From Thermanaerosceptrum fracticalcis (lineage in GTDB: Bacteria; Bacillota; Peptococcia; DRI-13), in NCBI RefSeq assembly GCF_000746025.2, contig NZ_CP045798.1, forward strand, positions 2,489,001-2,553,000: a stretch of 64,000 bases of DNA. Direction: 5' to 3'. A program made the translations under genes and the position numbers. The notes under the pieces are model-generated. The model was not told where the DNA came from. It ran no database searches and saw only the letters and a list, made by a program, of their open reading frames with translations. Shown here piece by piece: positions 45,067 through 53,399 of this stretch (position 1 is its first letter; each line of letters opens with the position of its first letter).

Positions 45067-45951
45067 ATGTTGATCAAAGATATTTTTGCAACTAAGAAAC
45101 CTGTGATTTCTTTTGAAATATTTCCTCCCAAAAAAGATAGTCCTATTGAAACCATTTACAACACCATCGAGGGCCTAAAGGATTTAAAACCCGATTTTAT
45201 CAGTGTTACCTATGGGGCTGGCGGCAGCACAACCAACAGGACAGTAGAGATAGCGTCCCTGATTAAACACAAGTACGGCCTGGAAGCCCTGGCCCACCTC
45301 ACCTGCATCGCCGCCACCAAACAGGAAATCGAGGGCATCCTTAATAGCCTCAAAGACAATGGTATAGAAAACATCCTGGCACTAAGGGGCGACTTACCCC
45401 AGGATCCTGATTTTAAGTTTCCCGACCCTCTCCATTACCAGTACGCCAAAGACCTTATCCTTCACATCCAGAGCCTCGGCAGCTTCTCTGTGGGTGCAGC
45501 CTGCTACCCCGAAGGGCACCTGGAGTGTGATGATATCGAAAAAGATTTAAGCTATCTAAAACAAAAGGTAGATACGGGTGTGGACTTCTTAATCACCCAG
45601 CTCTTCTTTGATAATGAAATTTTTTATGAATTTTTGGATCATATGGCAAGGGCCCGTATCAACGTACCCGTTACTGCAGGGATTATGCCGGTCCTGAACC
45701 GAAAACAGATCGAACGTATCACTTCTCTCTGCAAAGCTTCTTTGACCAAAAAGTTTATCAGGATTATGGAGCGGTATGAGCATAATCCGGAAGCACTAAA
45801 AGAGGCGGGTATCGCCTATGCTACGGAGCAGATCATCGACCTGCTCTCCTGGGGTGTGGACGGTATCCACATCTATACCATGAACCGCCCGGAGGTTACC
45901 AGGAAAATCGTAGAAAATATGTCGACGATCCGGTCAGTGATCAGTACCTAA
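45067..45951 (+). CDS. metF: Methylenetetrahydrofolate reductase
   Basis: A 294-residue TIM-barrel flavoenzyme reducing 5,10-methylene-THF to 5-methyl-THF. Typical motifs: ISFEIFPPKKD near the N-terminus (catalytic Glu), SVTYGAGGST (folate/FAD), ALRGDLPQD, and ITQLFFDNEIFYEFLD. The product feeds methionine synthesis and, in acetogens, the Wood-Ljungdahl methyl branch. CXGGAGGTG-type site (CGGAGGTG) precedes the ATG. The Zn-finger MetV partner is not in the window. Confidence 0.95.
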   Translation: MLIKDIFATKKPVISFEIFPPKKDSPIETIYNTIEGLKDLKPDFISVTYGAGGSTTNRTVEIASLIKHKYGLEALAHLTCIAATKQEIEGILNSLKDNGIENILALRGDLPQDPDFKFPDPLHYQYAKDLILHIQSLGSFSVGAACYPEGHLECDDIEKDLSYLKQKVDTGVDFLITQLFFDNEIFYEFLDHMARARINVPVTAGIMPVLNRKQIERITSLCKASLTKKFIRIMERYEHNPEALKEAGIAYATEQIIDLLSWGVDGIHIYTMNRPEVTRKIVENMSTIRSVIST

Positions 45952-46064
45952 TTCTCCTAAATTGTGCAACAAGTATACTGTATTATATCAACCCTTTGCC
46001 GTGTTCAACCATTATATATAGATAATAACTGTTTGTTGGAAAAAAATACAAGGAGTTGCGGCAC

Positions 46065-46964
46065 TTGCGTAAATCAGACTTCACCAAAATTGAGGAACTT
46101 ATCTGCCAAGATTTAGGCGGGCGAGGGCTGGGAAAAGCTGCTCTCATTCCCGGAGACCTGGCCAGGGCCGCGGAAAAGCTGATGGACAGTACAACAGTAC
46201 TTATTGTTACAGGCTTTGGCATAAAAGACACTCTTATAGGAGAAACAGATGGTCCGCTGGGCGCCCTCTCTTTGGCAGGAGCTTTGGAGGAATTGGGTAA
46301 AAATGCTGTTCTGATCACAGATCAATACTCCAGTCCCTTATTAGAGGCGGGCTCCACTCTTAAGGGCCTTTCCTCACCCCTTGAAGTCGTCCCTTATGAC
46401 GGGGCCGAAATTTTCTGTGTAGATTTGATCAATAAATACCGGCCATCCATGATTGTAGCCATCGAGCGCCCCGGACGGGCCCGGGATGGACGCTTTTACT
46501 CCATGCGAGGAGAAGATTTAACCTATCTTATACCAAATACCGATCCCCTCTTTACTAAAGCGGCGGAGCTTGGTATTCCTACCGCTGCAGTAGGGGACGG
46601 GGGCAATGAACTGGGTATGGGGAAAATAGCCGACATTATTCAAAACTCTGTTTCTAACGGTACCCAGATCTGCGCGGTTACCAGGGCCGATTATGTGCTG
46701 GTAACGGGGGTCTCCAACTGGGGAGGCCACGGCCTCACAGCCGCCCTTTCCCTGCTTTCCGGAAAGAACCTTCTCCACGACAGGAAAATGGAAAAGGATT
46801 TGTTAGCTGCCCTGGTGAAAGAGGGAGCCATTGACGGCTGCAGCAAAAAGCGGGAGATGACCGTGGACGGGTTAAGCCTGGAAATAAATTTGGCAATCTT
46901 GGACGAGCTCCATCAGATAGTAGAAATGGAGTTACTAAAGGAGAAAAAAGCCGTATCCTTCTAA
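46065..46964 (+). CDS. DUF4392 family protein (D-glutamate cyclase-like)
   Basis: A protein of about 300 residues of PF14336. Recognisable features are LIVTGFGIKDTLIGETDGPLG (cofactor-free loop), SMIVAIERPGRARDGRFYSM, and AVGDGGNELGMGKI with the conserved acidic/Gly motif. Family members have D-glutamate cyclase activity in eukaryotes; bacterial members are mostly unstudied. The TTG at 46065 is used because AGGAG lies nine bases upstream; the TTG nine bases earlier overlaps that site. It is the second plus-strand gene after metF and ends at a terminator. Confidence 0.82.
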   Translation: MRKSDFTKIEELICQDLGGRGLGKAALIPGDLARAAEKLMDSTTVLIVTGFGIKDTLIGETDGPLGALSLAGALEELGKNAVLITDQYSSPLLEAGSTLKGLSSPLEVVPYDGAEIFCVDLINKYRPSMIVAIERPGRARDGRFYSMRGEDLTYLIPNTDPLFTKAAELGIPTAAVGDGGNELGMGKIADIIQNSVSNGTQICAVTRADYVLVTGVSNWGGHGLTAALSLLSGKNLLHDRKMEKDLLAALVKEGAIDGCSKKREMTVDGLSLEINLAILDELHQIVEMELLKEKKAVSF

Positions 46965-46981
46965 GAGAACAAAAAACGAGA

Positions 46982-47020
46982 AAAAACGACTGCCACCCTT
47001 AAAAGGTTTGCAGCCGTTTT
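46982..47020 (+). terminator. Terminator after the DUF4392 gene
   Basis: AAACGACTGC / GCAGCCGTT stem with one mismatch, followed by eight T on the plus strand. It lies inside the extended end of the convergent GNAT gene. Confidence 0.8.
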
Positions 47021-47718
47021 TTTTGGCTTATGCGACAAGGGGGACGGTTCTCTTGTCGCAAAAAGGGATTTTTCCATTCCATCAAAACCCCATAGTGATG
47101 GGATTCTTCATCCTCCAGATAATTGGAAACTAAAGCCACAGGCACTCTGCCGCAGTGCAGGAGAAAAGTGATAACAGGGTCCTTTAATTCCCCTCTTACG
47201 ACGGCTTCCAGATACTGTTCTGCCGTCATCTCCTGGGCTACGCGATGATAGCCGGGAATTCTACCGCCACCCAGCAAGCGGCGCAATCCTTTATACACTA
47301 CCACTTCATACATGGACTGCATGAGCCATTTCCCTAATCCCAGTTTACGATAGGCAGGCCTGATACAGATATCCACCACGTAAAGAGTATCTCCGTTGGG
47401 GTCGTGGTTTCGAATGTAACCGTTATCCGTAATCTCGCTCCAGGTATGATGGGTATGGTTGTGGTCCAGTTTGACAATTAAACCCGTCATGGAACCGGCC
47501 AGGGTGCCTTCCACTTCCGCACACAAAGCTCCTTCGGGGAACAAAGTGATGTGATTATATAACTGCTCCTCATTCCACCAGAGTTCGGCAGGAAAAGGAG
47601 GAGGAAAGCTTTCCTGCTGGATACGGATTAAGCCGGGAAAATCTTTTTCCCGGTAAGAACGGATAACCCCTTGGACCGTACGGTCCCCGTCAAAGAAATA
47701 AAGTTCTTTGTAAAACAT
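46999..47718 (-). CDS. GNAT-family N-acetyltransferase with a REP-derived C-terminus
   Basis: About 239 residues. The GNAT fold is shown by LYVVDICIRPAYRKLGLGKWLM (acetyl-CoA loop R-x-x-G-x-G) and by GVLMEWKNPF at the end of the domain. The final 20 residues (LRQENRPPCRISQK...) are read from a REP palindrome and a terminator stem, so the original stop was lost. The ATG at 47718 is taken over an upstream TTG that overlaps the GGAGG site. It follows the nitrilase gene by 31 bases; the two activities are fused in YhcX-type proteins elsewhere. Confidence 0.85.
   Translation of the reverse strand: MFYKELYFFDGDRTVQGVIRSYREKDFPGLIRIQQESFPPPFPAELWWNEEQLYNHITLFPEGALCAEVEGTLAGSMTGLIVKLDHNHTHHTWSEITDNGYIRNHDPNGDTLYVVDICIRPAYRKLGLGKWLMQSMYEVVVYKGLRRLLGGGRIPGYHRVAQEMTAEQYLEAVVRGELKDPVITFLLHCGRVPVALVSNYLEDEESHHYGVLMEWKNPFLRQENRPPCRISQKKRLQTF
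47031..47060. repeat. REP palindrome R1, inside the GNAT gene end
   Basis: TGCGACAAG and CTTGTCGCA arms around GGGGACGGTTCT. Same family as 50615-50646, 52473-52504, 53366-53396 and 57879-57908, probably mobilised by the RAYT at 52518-53315. Confidence 0.93.
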
Positions 47719-47749
47719 GCACCTTTTCACCTCCAACCCCCGGCTTAAT

Positions 47750-48607
47750 TCAGTTCCAATCAGGATACAAATCGGTACGGCGGTCCCGCCAGGTGGTAAC
47801 AGAGCCGGCTTCTCTAACCTGGTAGAGTAATGCTAAATCCAGGTCTGCTGTAATAATCATATCGTCGTTAATCTCCCCTTCGGCTAACAGGCCATGAGGA
47901 GGAAAGGGAATATCATTGGGTGTAATGACGGCTGCCTGCCCGAAATTGGCCCTCATAAAATCCACCGTGGGAAGACTCCCTACTGTACCTGTTGTCACCA
48001 CATAGACCTGGTTCTCTATGGCCCGCGCATGGCTGGTATATCTTACGCGATAAAAACCATGGCGGTCATCGGTGCAGGATGGGCAAAAGATGACATCGGC
48101 ACCCCGGGCCCGTACCATTCTCACAATTTCGGGGAATTCAATATCATAACAGGTCAAAAGGGCTATTCTACCCTTCTCTGTGTCAAAGACATGAAGTTCA
48201 TCTCCCGGTGTAATTCCCCACTCCTTTATCTCCGTAGGGGTCATATGAAGTTTGGGCTGAACAGCCACCCGGCCATCGGGGTAAAAAAGATGAGCCGTAT
48301 TATACAACTTACCACCCTCCCTGATGACGTGGGTTCCCCCGATAATATGCATTCCGGTGCTTCTGGCCAGCCCTGTAAAAAGTGAATAATACTGGTCCGT
48401 AAACTCCGGCAATTCTTGAATACTCAAGGCTCTGCCTTTTTTATCGCCTATTGACAAAAGCTGGGTAGTAAAAAATTCAGGAAACAAGACAAATTCAGCC
48501 CCGAACTCCTGGGCTGTTTTTACATAATGCTCCACCTGCCGGGCAAAATCTTGAAAACGCTTGATGGTATGCAGGTGATATTGAACCGCTGAGACTCTGA
48601 ATTTCAC
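47750..48607 (-). CDS. Carbon-nitrogen hydrolase (nitrilase superfamily)
   Basis: A 285-residue amidase/nitrilase-fold enzyme. The catalytic triad is visible: Glu in VLFPEFFTTQ, Lys in VQPKLHMTPTE and Cys in IALLTCYDIEFPEIVRMV. The intermediate NQVYVVTTGTVGS is also conserved. The substrate is unknown. The GTG start has AGGAG eight bases upstream. It is directly followed by a GNAT gene, so the pair may act on the same amine/amide compound. Confidence 0.9.
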   Translation of the reverse strand: MKFRVSAVQYHLHTIKRFQDFARQVEHYVKTAQEFGAEFVLFPEFFTTQLLSIGDKKGRALSIQELPEFTDQYYSLFTGLARSTGMHIIGGTHVIREGGKLYNTAHLFYPDGRVAVQPKLHMTPTEIKEWGITPGDELHVFDTEKGRIALLTCYDIEFPEIVRMVRARGADVIFCPSCTDDRHGFYRVRYTSHARAIENQVYVVTTGTVGSLPTVDFMRANFGQAAVITPNDIPFPPHGLLAEGEINDDMIITADLDLALLYQVREAGSVTTWRDRRTDLYPDWN

Positions 48608-48699
48608 AGGGTTATCTCCTTTCCTGAAGATGGTTCTTCTCTTTTATGCCAAATATAGCGCAACAGGTTATTCAAGTCAAGAAAACGACTTAAAGCAAA

Positions 48700-48734
48700 A
48701 GCTCTGTGTCCCTCCACTCCGAGGGCACAGAGCT
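48700..48734 (-). terminator. Terminator after the YwgA-like gene
   Basis: AAGCTCTGTG / CACAGAGCTT outer stem with an inner CCTC/GAGG, followed by TTGCTTT on the minus strand, 14 bases behind the stop. Confidence 0.8.
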
Positions 48735-48747
48735 TATATCTATTCAC

Positions 48748-49248
48748 TCAATGCAAAATCTGAAATAATTCGTCATAAGCTGCAAAGGCTTGGTCAAAAA
48801 AAGCTGCCAGGTGGCCCTTAAAGGTGTGGAGCTTACCCTTAAGTTCCTCACCGTCTAAACCTTCGTTCTTAAAGAAGATGATGGAACTGAGAACCTCCAA
48901 TACCCTGGTCTCTTGCTGGGAAAGGTATTGGACAATACTTTTTAGGTTCTGATCACGGCAAAGCCGGGTGGGATTGGAGGAATCAACAGCCTCAATAATA
49001 TAAGTCCTATAGCCATATTCTTCTTCCTCGTTTTCCTTGAGAATACCAAATGATTCTCCTACGCTTAGGTCATTGGCCAATTCCTCGGAATAAACGCCGT
49101 AATAATTCCACTTAAACTGATAAGGCTTCAAGGGCGGGTCTGAAAGCTCTTGCAGTATGTAAATAATCTTTTGTATTTTCTTTCTCCCTCTGATTTTCCC
49201 CCCACACATGCTGATAACATCACGTAGGGCAAAGATGTTCTCAAGCAT
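48748..49248 (-). CDS. YwgA-like protein
   Basis: A 166-residue helical protein. GGKIRGRKKIQKIIYILQEL and FKWNYYGVYSEELANDL resemble both the YwgA family and the SocA/Panacea type antitoxin-chaperone fold (pattern GKI..KLQK..Y and YGxYS). It lies 27 bases behind the HD phosphohydrolase, the same pairing as ywfO-ywgA in Bacillus, which supports the YwgA reading. Function unknown. Confidence 0.72.
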   Translation of the reverse strand: MLENIFALRDVISMCGGKIRGRKKIQKIIYILQELSDPPLKPYQFKWNYYGVYSEELANDLSVGESFGILKENEEEEYGYRTYIIEAVDSSNPTRLCRDQNLKSIVQYLSQQETRVLEVLSSIIFFKNEGLDGEELKGKLHTFKGHLAAFFDQAFAAYDELFQILH

Positions 49249-49275
49249 ACTCTATCCCCTCCTTCACCAAGATAT

Positions 49276-50535
49276 TTAAGGTTTGATATACCAGCGAATT
49301 GTATCCTTTTTCAGCGCATTGGAGGCTTGGACAATGATGCTGTCTTCCAGGGCCGATAAAGGTATAATCTCATCTTTCTCCTTGCAGACAAAGATCTCTT
49401 CCAACACATCCCGGGTGGTGTATAAATCTTTGTAGGCTACATTTTTGGAGCTATCCTCATAAAAGAAATATTTCTTTTCATCTTCACTGGAGTATTGGGC
49501 CAGAATTTCTTCCCTCTTTTTGTAATAGGCTATGGGCTCTTGGGGAGGAAAAACTACCTTGAGGGGTACACGGCAGAAAAGATATTCCAGGAGTTTATGT
49601 AAAACCGGGTCCTTCACCTTATTATACCATTCATTAAACCAGGACATCATTACAAAATCATCTAGCTGTAAATAATCCTCAATACTTATGGTAGAGTTGA
49701 ATAAAGCTTCTATGACCTTATATCCGGCCAGCTTTTTATGTTCTTTCTCCAATATTCTCTTGATGAGGTTATTGACGATGGCTTCAAATGAGCGAATTAC
49801 CTTGTGGTAGTACACATGAATGTACATATAGTGCCTGCCCAGCAGGTACTGTTCCAAGACATTCAAGCCTTTTTTATGATTGATCCCCACCACGGTTTGT
49901 CCTTTGACCGAGGGAAAAGTGGCCGTTTCAATACTAATATTTCGTAAGAGCCAGTCAACATCAAATTTTCCATAATTGGCTCCTGTCATATAGGAGTCTC
50001 TCAAAAGGTAATCAATTCTGTCGGCATCAAACTGGCTGGAAATAACGGAGGCTACATGGGTACTGGGATACTTCTTTTGCAGGACCTGGCAGACCCTTGC
50101 GGGGAAATCTGTACCAAATCTTTGCAGCCTTGTGTTTATTTCCCGGCATTCCAGAATAATCCTTGTGGACATTTCCTCATGTTCAAAATGTCCGCCCAAA
50201 TTTTTGATGGCACCCTCCAGCATATGGCTGAAGGGCCCATGTCCGATATCGTGAAGCAGGGCCGCCGTGGTAATCAGTTTCTCCTCATCTTTGTTCAAAG
50301 TAAAATGACTGCTGTTTCTTTTGAGGGCCCGGATGACCCTCTTTGACATTTCATACACGCCCAGTGAGTGGGCGAAACGGCTGTGTTCTGCCGATGGGTA
50401 GACCAGCCAGGCTACGCCCAATTGCCTGATTCTTCTCAGCCGCTGAAAGGCATACGTATCGATAAGTTCCAGGACATCGTCTTCTACTTCGATAATGTTG
50501 TGAATAGGGTCCCTGATAACTTTGCCCATGCGCAC
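49276..50535 (-). CDS. HD-domain phosphohydrolase, YwfO-like
   Basis: A 419-residue protein related to dGTPase-type HD proteins. IRDPIHNIIEVEDDVLELI opens the family; metal ligands are in EHSRFAHSLGVYE, ALLHDIGHGPFSHMLE and FDADRIDYLLRDS. The N-terminus PIHNxIxV and RLRRIRQLG are typical of the YwfO branch, reported to hydrolyse nucleoside triphosphates. The C-terminal 150 residues are less conserved. It forms an operon with the YwgA-like gene. A REP and a RAYT remnant lie just upstream. Confidence 0.88.
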   Translation of the reverse strand: MRMGKVIRDPIHNIIEVEDDVLELIDTYAFQRLRRIRQLGVAWLVYPSAEHSRFAHSLGVYEMSKRVIRALKRNSSHFTLNKDEEKLITTAALLHDIGHGPFSHMLEGAIKNLGGHFEHEEMSTRIILECREINTRLQRFGTDFPARVCQVLQKKYPSTHVASVISSQFDADRIDYLLRDSYMTGANYGKFDVDWLLRNISIETATFPSVKGQTVVGINHKKGLNVLEQYLLGRHYMYIHVYYHKVIRSFEAIVNNLIKRILEKEHKKLAGYKVIEALFNSTISIEDYLQLDDFVMMSWFNEWYNKVKDPVLHKLLEYLFCRVPLKVVFPPQEPIAYYKKREEILAQYSSEDEKKYFFYEDSSKNVAYKDLYTTRDVLEEIFVCKEKDEIIPLSALEDSIIVQASNALKKDTIRWYIKP

Positions 50536-50614
50536 GCTCCACTTAAAGAGGTTGTTTACTCCCTTATTCTACTTCCTGGGTATTTTATCCTCCCTTGTTT
50601 TGGTAAATATTTGG

Positions 50615-50646
50615 TGCGACAACGGGGACGGTTCTCGGTTGTCGCA
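50615..50646. repeat. REP palindrome R2
   Basis: TGCGACAAC and GTTGTCGCA arms around GGGGACGGTTCTCG. It is placed 13 bases from the dead RAYT tail, exactly the spacing of R3 to the live RAYT gene. Confidence 0.93.
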
Positions 50647-50659
50647 TTAATCACCTTAA

Positions 50660-50720
50660 TCATGCTCTAAATACGATATCTTTACTAATTCCGATTAGCT
50701 TTGCTGGCTGCCGGACCGAA
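50660..50720 (-). pseudogene. Truncated 3' end of a second RAYT transposase
   Basis: Reads SVRQPAKLIGISKDIVFRA and a TGA, against SVRQLSKLLGISKDIVFRA at the end of the intact gene 52518-53315. Upstream coding sequence is gone. The fragment and its REP (R2) are the remnant of an older copy of the same unit. Confidence 0.88.
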
Positions 50721-50781
50721 GTTTAGATCAATGTCTAACAAAAATGACACAACAATAACTTAGTGTCAGGCACCATACAAA

Positions 50782-52029
50782 TCAAATGAGCAGGTTGAAT
50801 AATTCCGGGCTTTCATTGATGACTGTATACCGGATACCTTTCTGTTTCATCCTTTCGATGAGCAAATCATAATCTTCTTTTTTGTTCAGTTCAATCCCCA
50901 CCAGGGTGGGACCTTCTTCTTTATTGTTTACTTTGGTATATTCAAAACGGGTGATGTCATCACGAGGACCCAGGACTTCCACGACGAATTCCTTCAAGGC
51001 TCCGGGCCGTTGGGGGAAATTGATAATGAAATAATGTTTTAAACCTTCGTAAAGCAGAGATCTTTCCTTAATTTCCTGCATCCTTTCGATGTCATTGTTC
51101 CCCCCGCTGATGATACAAACAACATTTTTCCCCTTAATCTGCTCTTTGTAAAAATCCAGGGCGGCAACGGGAAGAGCCCCCGCCGGTTCCACAACTATGG
51201 CATTTTCATTGTAGAGCTCCAGGATACTTGTACACACTTTGCCCTCCGGTACCGCAACAATATCATCAATTACCTTCTTGCAAATGCCAAAAGTAAGCTC
51301 GCCCACCCGTTTTACCGCAGCCCCATCCACAAACTTGTCGATGGTTTCTAAAGTTATCACTTGCTTTTCCTCCAGTGACTTTTTCATGGAACAGGCTCCC
51401 AGGGGCTCCACGCCAATTATTTTGGTATTGGGGCTAATGTTTTTGATATAGCTGCCTACACCGGCAATTAAGCCCCCACCACCAATGGTACAAAAAACAA
51501 AGTCAATTTCTTCCTGAGCATCATCCATAATCTCCATACCGATAGTCCCCTGACCGGCTATAATCTTATAATCATCAAAGGGATGAATAAACACTTTATT
51601 TTCTTTTTCACAATAGGCCTTTGCAGCTAAGAAAGAATCGTCGAATGTATCCCCGGTTAAAACCACTTCCACAAACTGCCCGCCGAAACGATTGACCTGA
51701 CCAACTTTCTGCCTGGGAGTTGTGGCCGGCATAAAGATTGTCCCGGGAATATTTAAAGCTTTACATGAATAAGCTACTCCCTGAGCATGATTCCCTGCGC
51801 TGGCACATACCACGCCATTTTTCAGAGTTTCCTCAGGGATACTTTGGATTGAGTTGTAGGCTCCTCTTATTTTGAAAGACCTCACTACCTGCAGGTCTTC
51901 TCGCTTTAAAAAGACGTTACATTCATATCTTTCTGATAAAATCTCATTTTTCTGAAGAGGTGTTTTTTGGATAACACCCTTGAGGGCCCGGCCCGCTTTG
52001 ATGATTTCTTCCGTCTGCAATTTGCTCAC
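50782..52029 (-). CDS. ilvA: Threonine ammonia-lyase
   Basis: A 415-residue fold-II PLP enzyme converting threonine to 2-oxobutanoate, the first step of isoleucine synthesis. The PLP lysine is in VVRSFKIRGAYNSI; the phosphate cup is CTIGGGGLIAGV; a C-terminal ACT-like domain (about 325-415, NFPQRPGALKEFVVEVL) suggests allosteric control. The GTG at 52029 has AAGGGG nine bases upstream; a TTG three codons earlier overlaps it. An isoleucine-type T-box precedes it, so it is the biosynthetic enzyme rather than the catabolic one. Confidence 0.94.
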   Translation of the reverse strand: MSKLQTEEIIKAGRALKGVIQKTPLQKNEILSERYECNVFLKREDLQVVRSFKIRGAYNSIQSIPEETLKNGVVCASAGNHAQGVAYSCKALNIPGTIFMPATTPRQKVGQVNRFGGQFVEVVLTGDTFDDSFLAAKAYCEKENKVFIHPFDDYKIIAGQGTIGMEIMDDAQEEIDFVFCTIGGGGLIAGVGSYIKNISPNTKIIGVEPLGACSMKKSLEEKQVITLETIDKFVDGAAVKRVGELTFGICKKVIDDIVAVPEGKVCTSILELYNENAIVVEPAGALPVAALDFYKEQIKGKNVVCIISGGNNDIERMQEIKERSLLYEGLKHYFIINFPQRPGALKEFVVEVLGPRDDITRFEYTKVNNKEEGPTLVGIELNKKEDYDLLIERMKQKGIRYTVINESPELFNLLI

Positions 52030-52071
52030 TTTTCTCAACCCCTTTTTAGTTTAAATAATCAATCTATAAAA

Positions 52072-52395
52072 AAATGTCTCGTCCTTAGGACACATGAGCA
52101 TGTGTCCTAAGGACGAGACATTTTCCCGTAGTACCACCTTAATTCTCTATTGGTTCACACCAATAGATTCAGCGAGTCTAAAGCTGCAGCTTTAACTCGC
52201 GCCAGGTAACGGTGGCCTATATGTCCGGCATAGTTTACTAAGAATAACTCCGTTCAACACAGCAGCTCAGGAGTGATCATTATATACCCATTTATCACCG
52301 GCTCTCAACAGCTGCCAGCTTTCTGTAGATAAATTGTGGTATTTTTCTCTCCGTCAAAACTTTTATCCCTGTTATAGATTTTTCCTTTGGATGAT
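52072..52395 (-). ncRNA. T-box leader of ilvA
   Basis: The T-box sequence AAGGTGGTACTACGG lies at 52140-52126. It is followed by a very stable terminator TGTCTCGTCCTTAGGACACA and its complement (52122-52072) with a T tail; the antiterminator would form with the T-box bulge. Upstream are Stem I elements (GAGAGCCGGTG). A candidate specifier codon ATC (Ile) is at 52277-52275 in ATGATCACTCCTGAG, which fits ilvA. Uncharged tRNA-Ile should allow read-through. Confidence 0.92.
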
Positions 52396-52405
52396 TTGTT
52401 ATTAT

Positions 52406-52434
52406 ATAATACAAAAAACAAAAGAACTAGTCAA
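52406..52434 (-). promoter_or_regulatory. Promoter of the ilvA T-box transcript
   Basis: TTGACT (52434-52429), 17-bp spacer, TATTAT (52411-52406) on the minus strand, with a second TATAAT-like stretch just downstream. Confidence 0.7.
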
Positions 52435-52472
52435 TGATTATTTATACAGAGGATCCTAACAGGGGACCCTCA

Positions 52473-52504
52473 CGCGACAGCGGGGACGGTTCTTGATTGT
52501 CGCA
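52473..52504. repeat. REP palindrome R3, left flank of the RAYT
   Basis: GCGACAGC...GATTGTCGC arms around GGGGACGGTTCTT. Imperfect compared with the other copies. Inverted relative to R4 on the other side of the gene. Confidence 0.88.
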
Positions 52505-52517
52505 TTAATCACATTAA

Positions 52518-53315
52518 TCATGCTCTGAACACAATATCTTTACTAATTCCGAGTAGCTTTGATAGCTGCCGGACCGAAGTTGATATACTTCCTTTTATCT
52601 CTCTTATCAAGGCGTCCCTCTCTTCTCTGCTCACACATTTTTTTAGCTCCTCAACACTTCGTCCATGTTTTCCTAAAATATTCTCGATTCTTTCCTTAAG
52701 CTCTTTATCATTTATACTTAAACATTCTTCCTCTGCACTCGGCTGGAAATCCAAAAATTTATCTTCGTTCACTTGTTGAGTAAATCTTATAAACTCTCTT
52801 ACCGCAATTTGGGGGTCCTCAGAAAACATCGATAGTAAAAATTCAGTACTTATCAGGTTACCCCTTGCTCTTTCTCCGCAAACGTATGCTTTATAACTAC
52901 TCCATTTATAATTCCCCGCACTTTTCACTAAGCCTGCTTTCACTGGGTTATTATGTATGTATCTAGCCGCGGCCAGTAAATACGAATCGTTATCTATAAT
53001 CTCACTCCGAAACCGGTCGTGGAATAAATGACCTACCCGAGCATATTTTTTATTGAAATAGTAAACATAACTTACAGTAATACGCTTCATTATCCTTGCA
53101 ATATTATCATTTGCTTCTTTTATTAGAAGGTGCACGTGATTGTCCATAAGGCAATAAGCATATATGTAGTAGTTCTTGTCTTCTTTCATTTTTCCCAAAG
53201 TATCTATGAATTGGTTGCGATCTTCATCATCGAGAAAGATGTCTTTCTTCTCGTTACCTCTTAGCATTACATGGTAAACCTGAGTATGACTCATTCGCCT
53301 GGGATATCGCGCCAT
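52518..53315 (-). CDS. REP-associated tyrosine transposase (RAYT, Y1 family)
   Basis: A 265-residue single-strand DNA transposase. The HUH motif is in CLMDNHVHLLIKEA and the catalytic Tyr in AARYIHNNPVKAGLV; N-terminal YHVMLRGNEKKDIF is typical of the family. A C-terminal extension (about 190-265) ends in a helix-turn-helix-like STSVRQLSKLLGIS. RAYTs are thought to spread REP palindromes. It is flanked by inverted REPs R3 and R4, and all catalytic residues are present, so it may be active. AAAGGTG precedes the ATG. Confidence 0.93.
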   Translation of the reverse strand: MARYPRRMSHTQVYHVMLRGNEKKDIFLDDEDRNQFIDTLGKMKEDKNYYIYAYCLMDNHVHLLIKEANDNIARIMKRITVSYVYYFNKKYARVGHLFHDRFRSEIIDNDSYLLAAARYIHNNPVKAGLVKSAGNYKWSSYKAYVCGERARGNLISTEFLLSMFSEDPQIAVREFIRFTQQVNEDKFLDFQPSAEEECLSINDKELKERIENILGKHGRSVEELKKCVSREERDALIREIKGSISTSVRQLSKLLGISKDIVFRA

Positions 53316-53365
53316 TTAAATCACCTTTCAATATATTTCCATCGATTATATCATAGCAAGCGAAA

Positions 53366-53396
53366 TGCGACAAGGGAGAACCGTCCCCGTGTCGCA
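53366..53396. repeat. REP palindrome R4, right flank of the RAYT
   Basis: TGCGACA...TGTCGCA arms around AGAACCGTCCCC. It is in opposite orientation to R3 and ends three bases before the rlmH stop codon region. Confidence 0.92.
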
Positions 53397-53399
53397 TTC

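Noticed and set aside
47031-47060. REP palindrome as a terminator for convergent genes
   Set aside because: Lacks a T-run and recurs in five places in both orientations next to a RAYT, so a REP is the better explanation; the real terminator is at 46982-47020.
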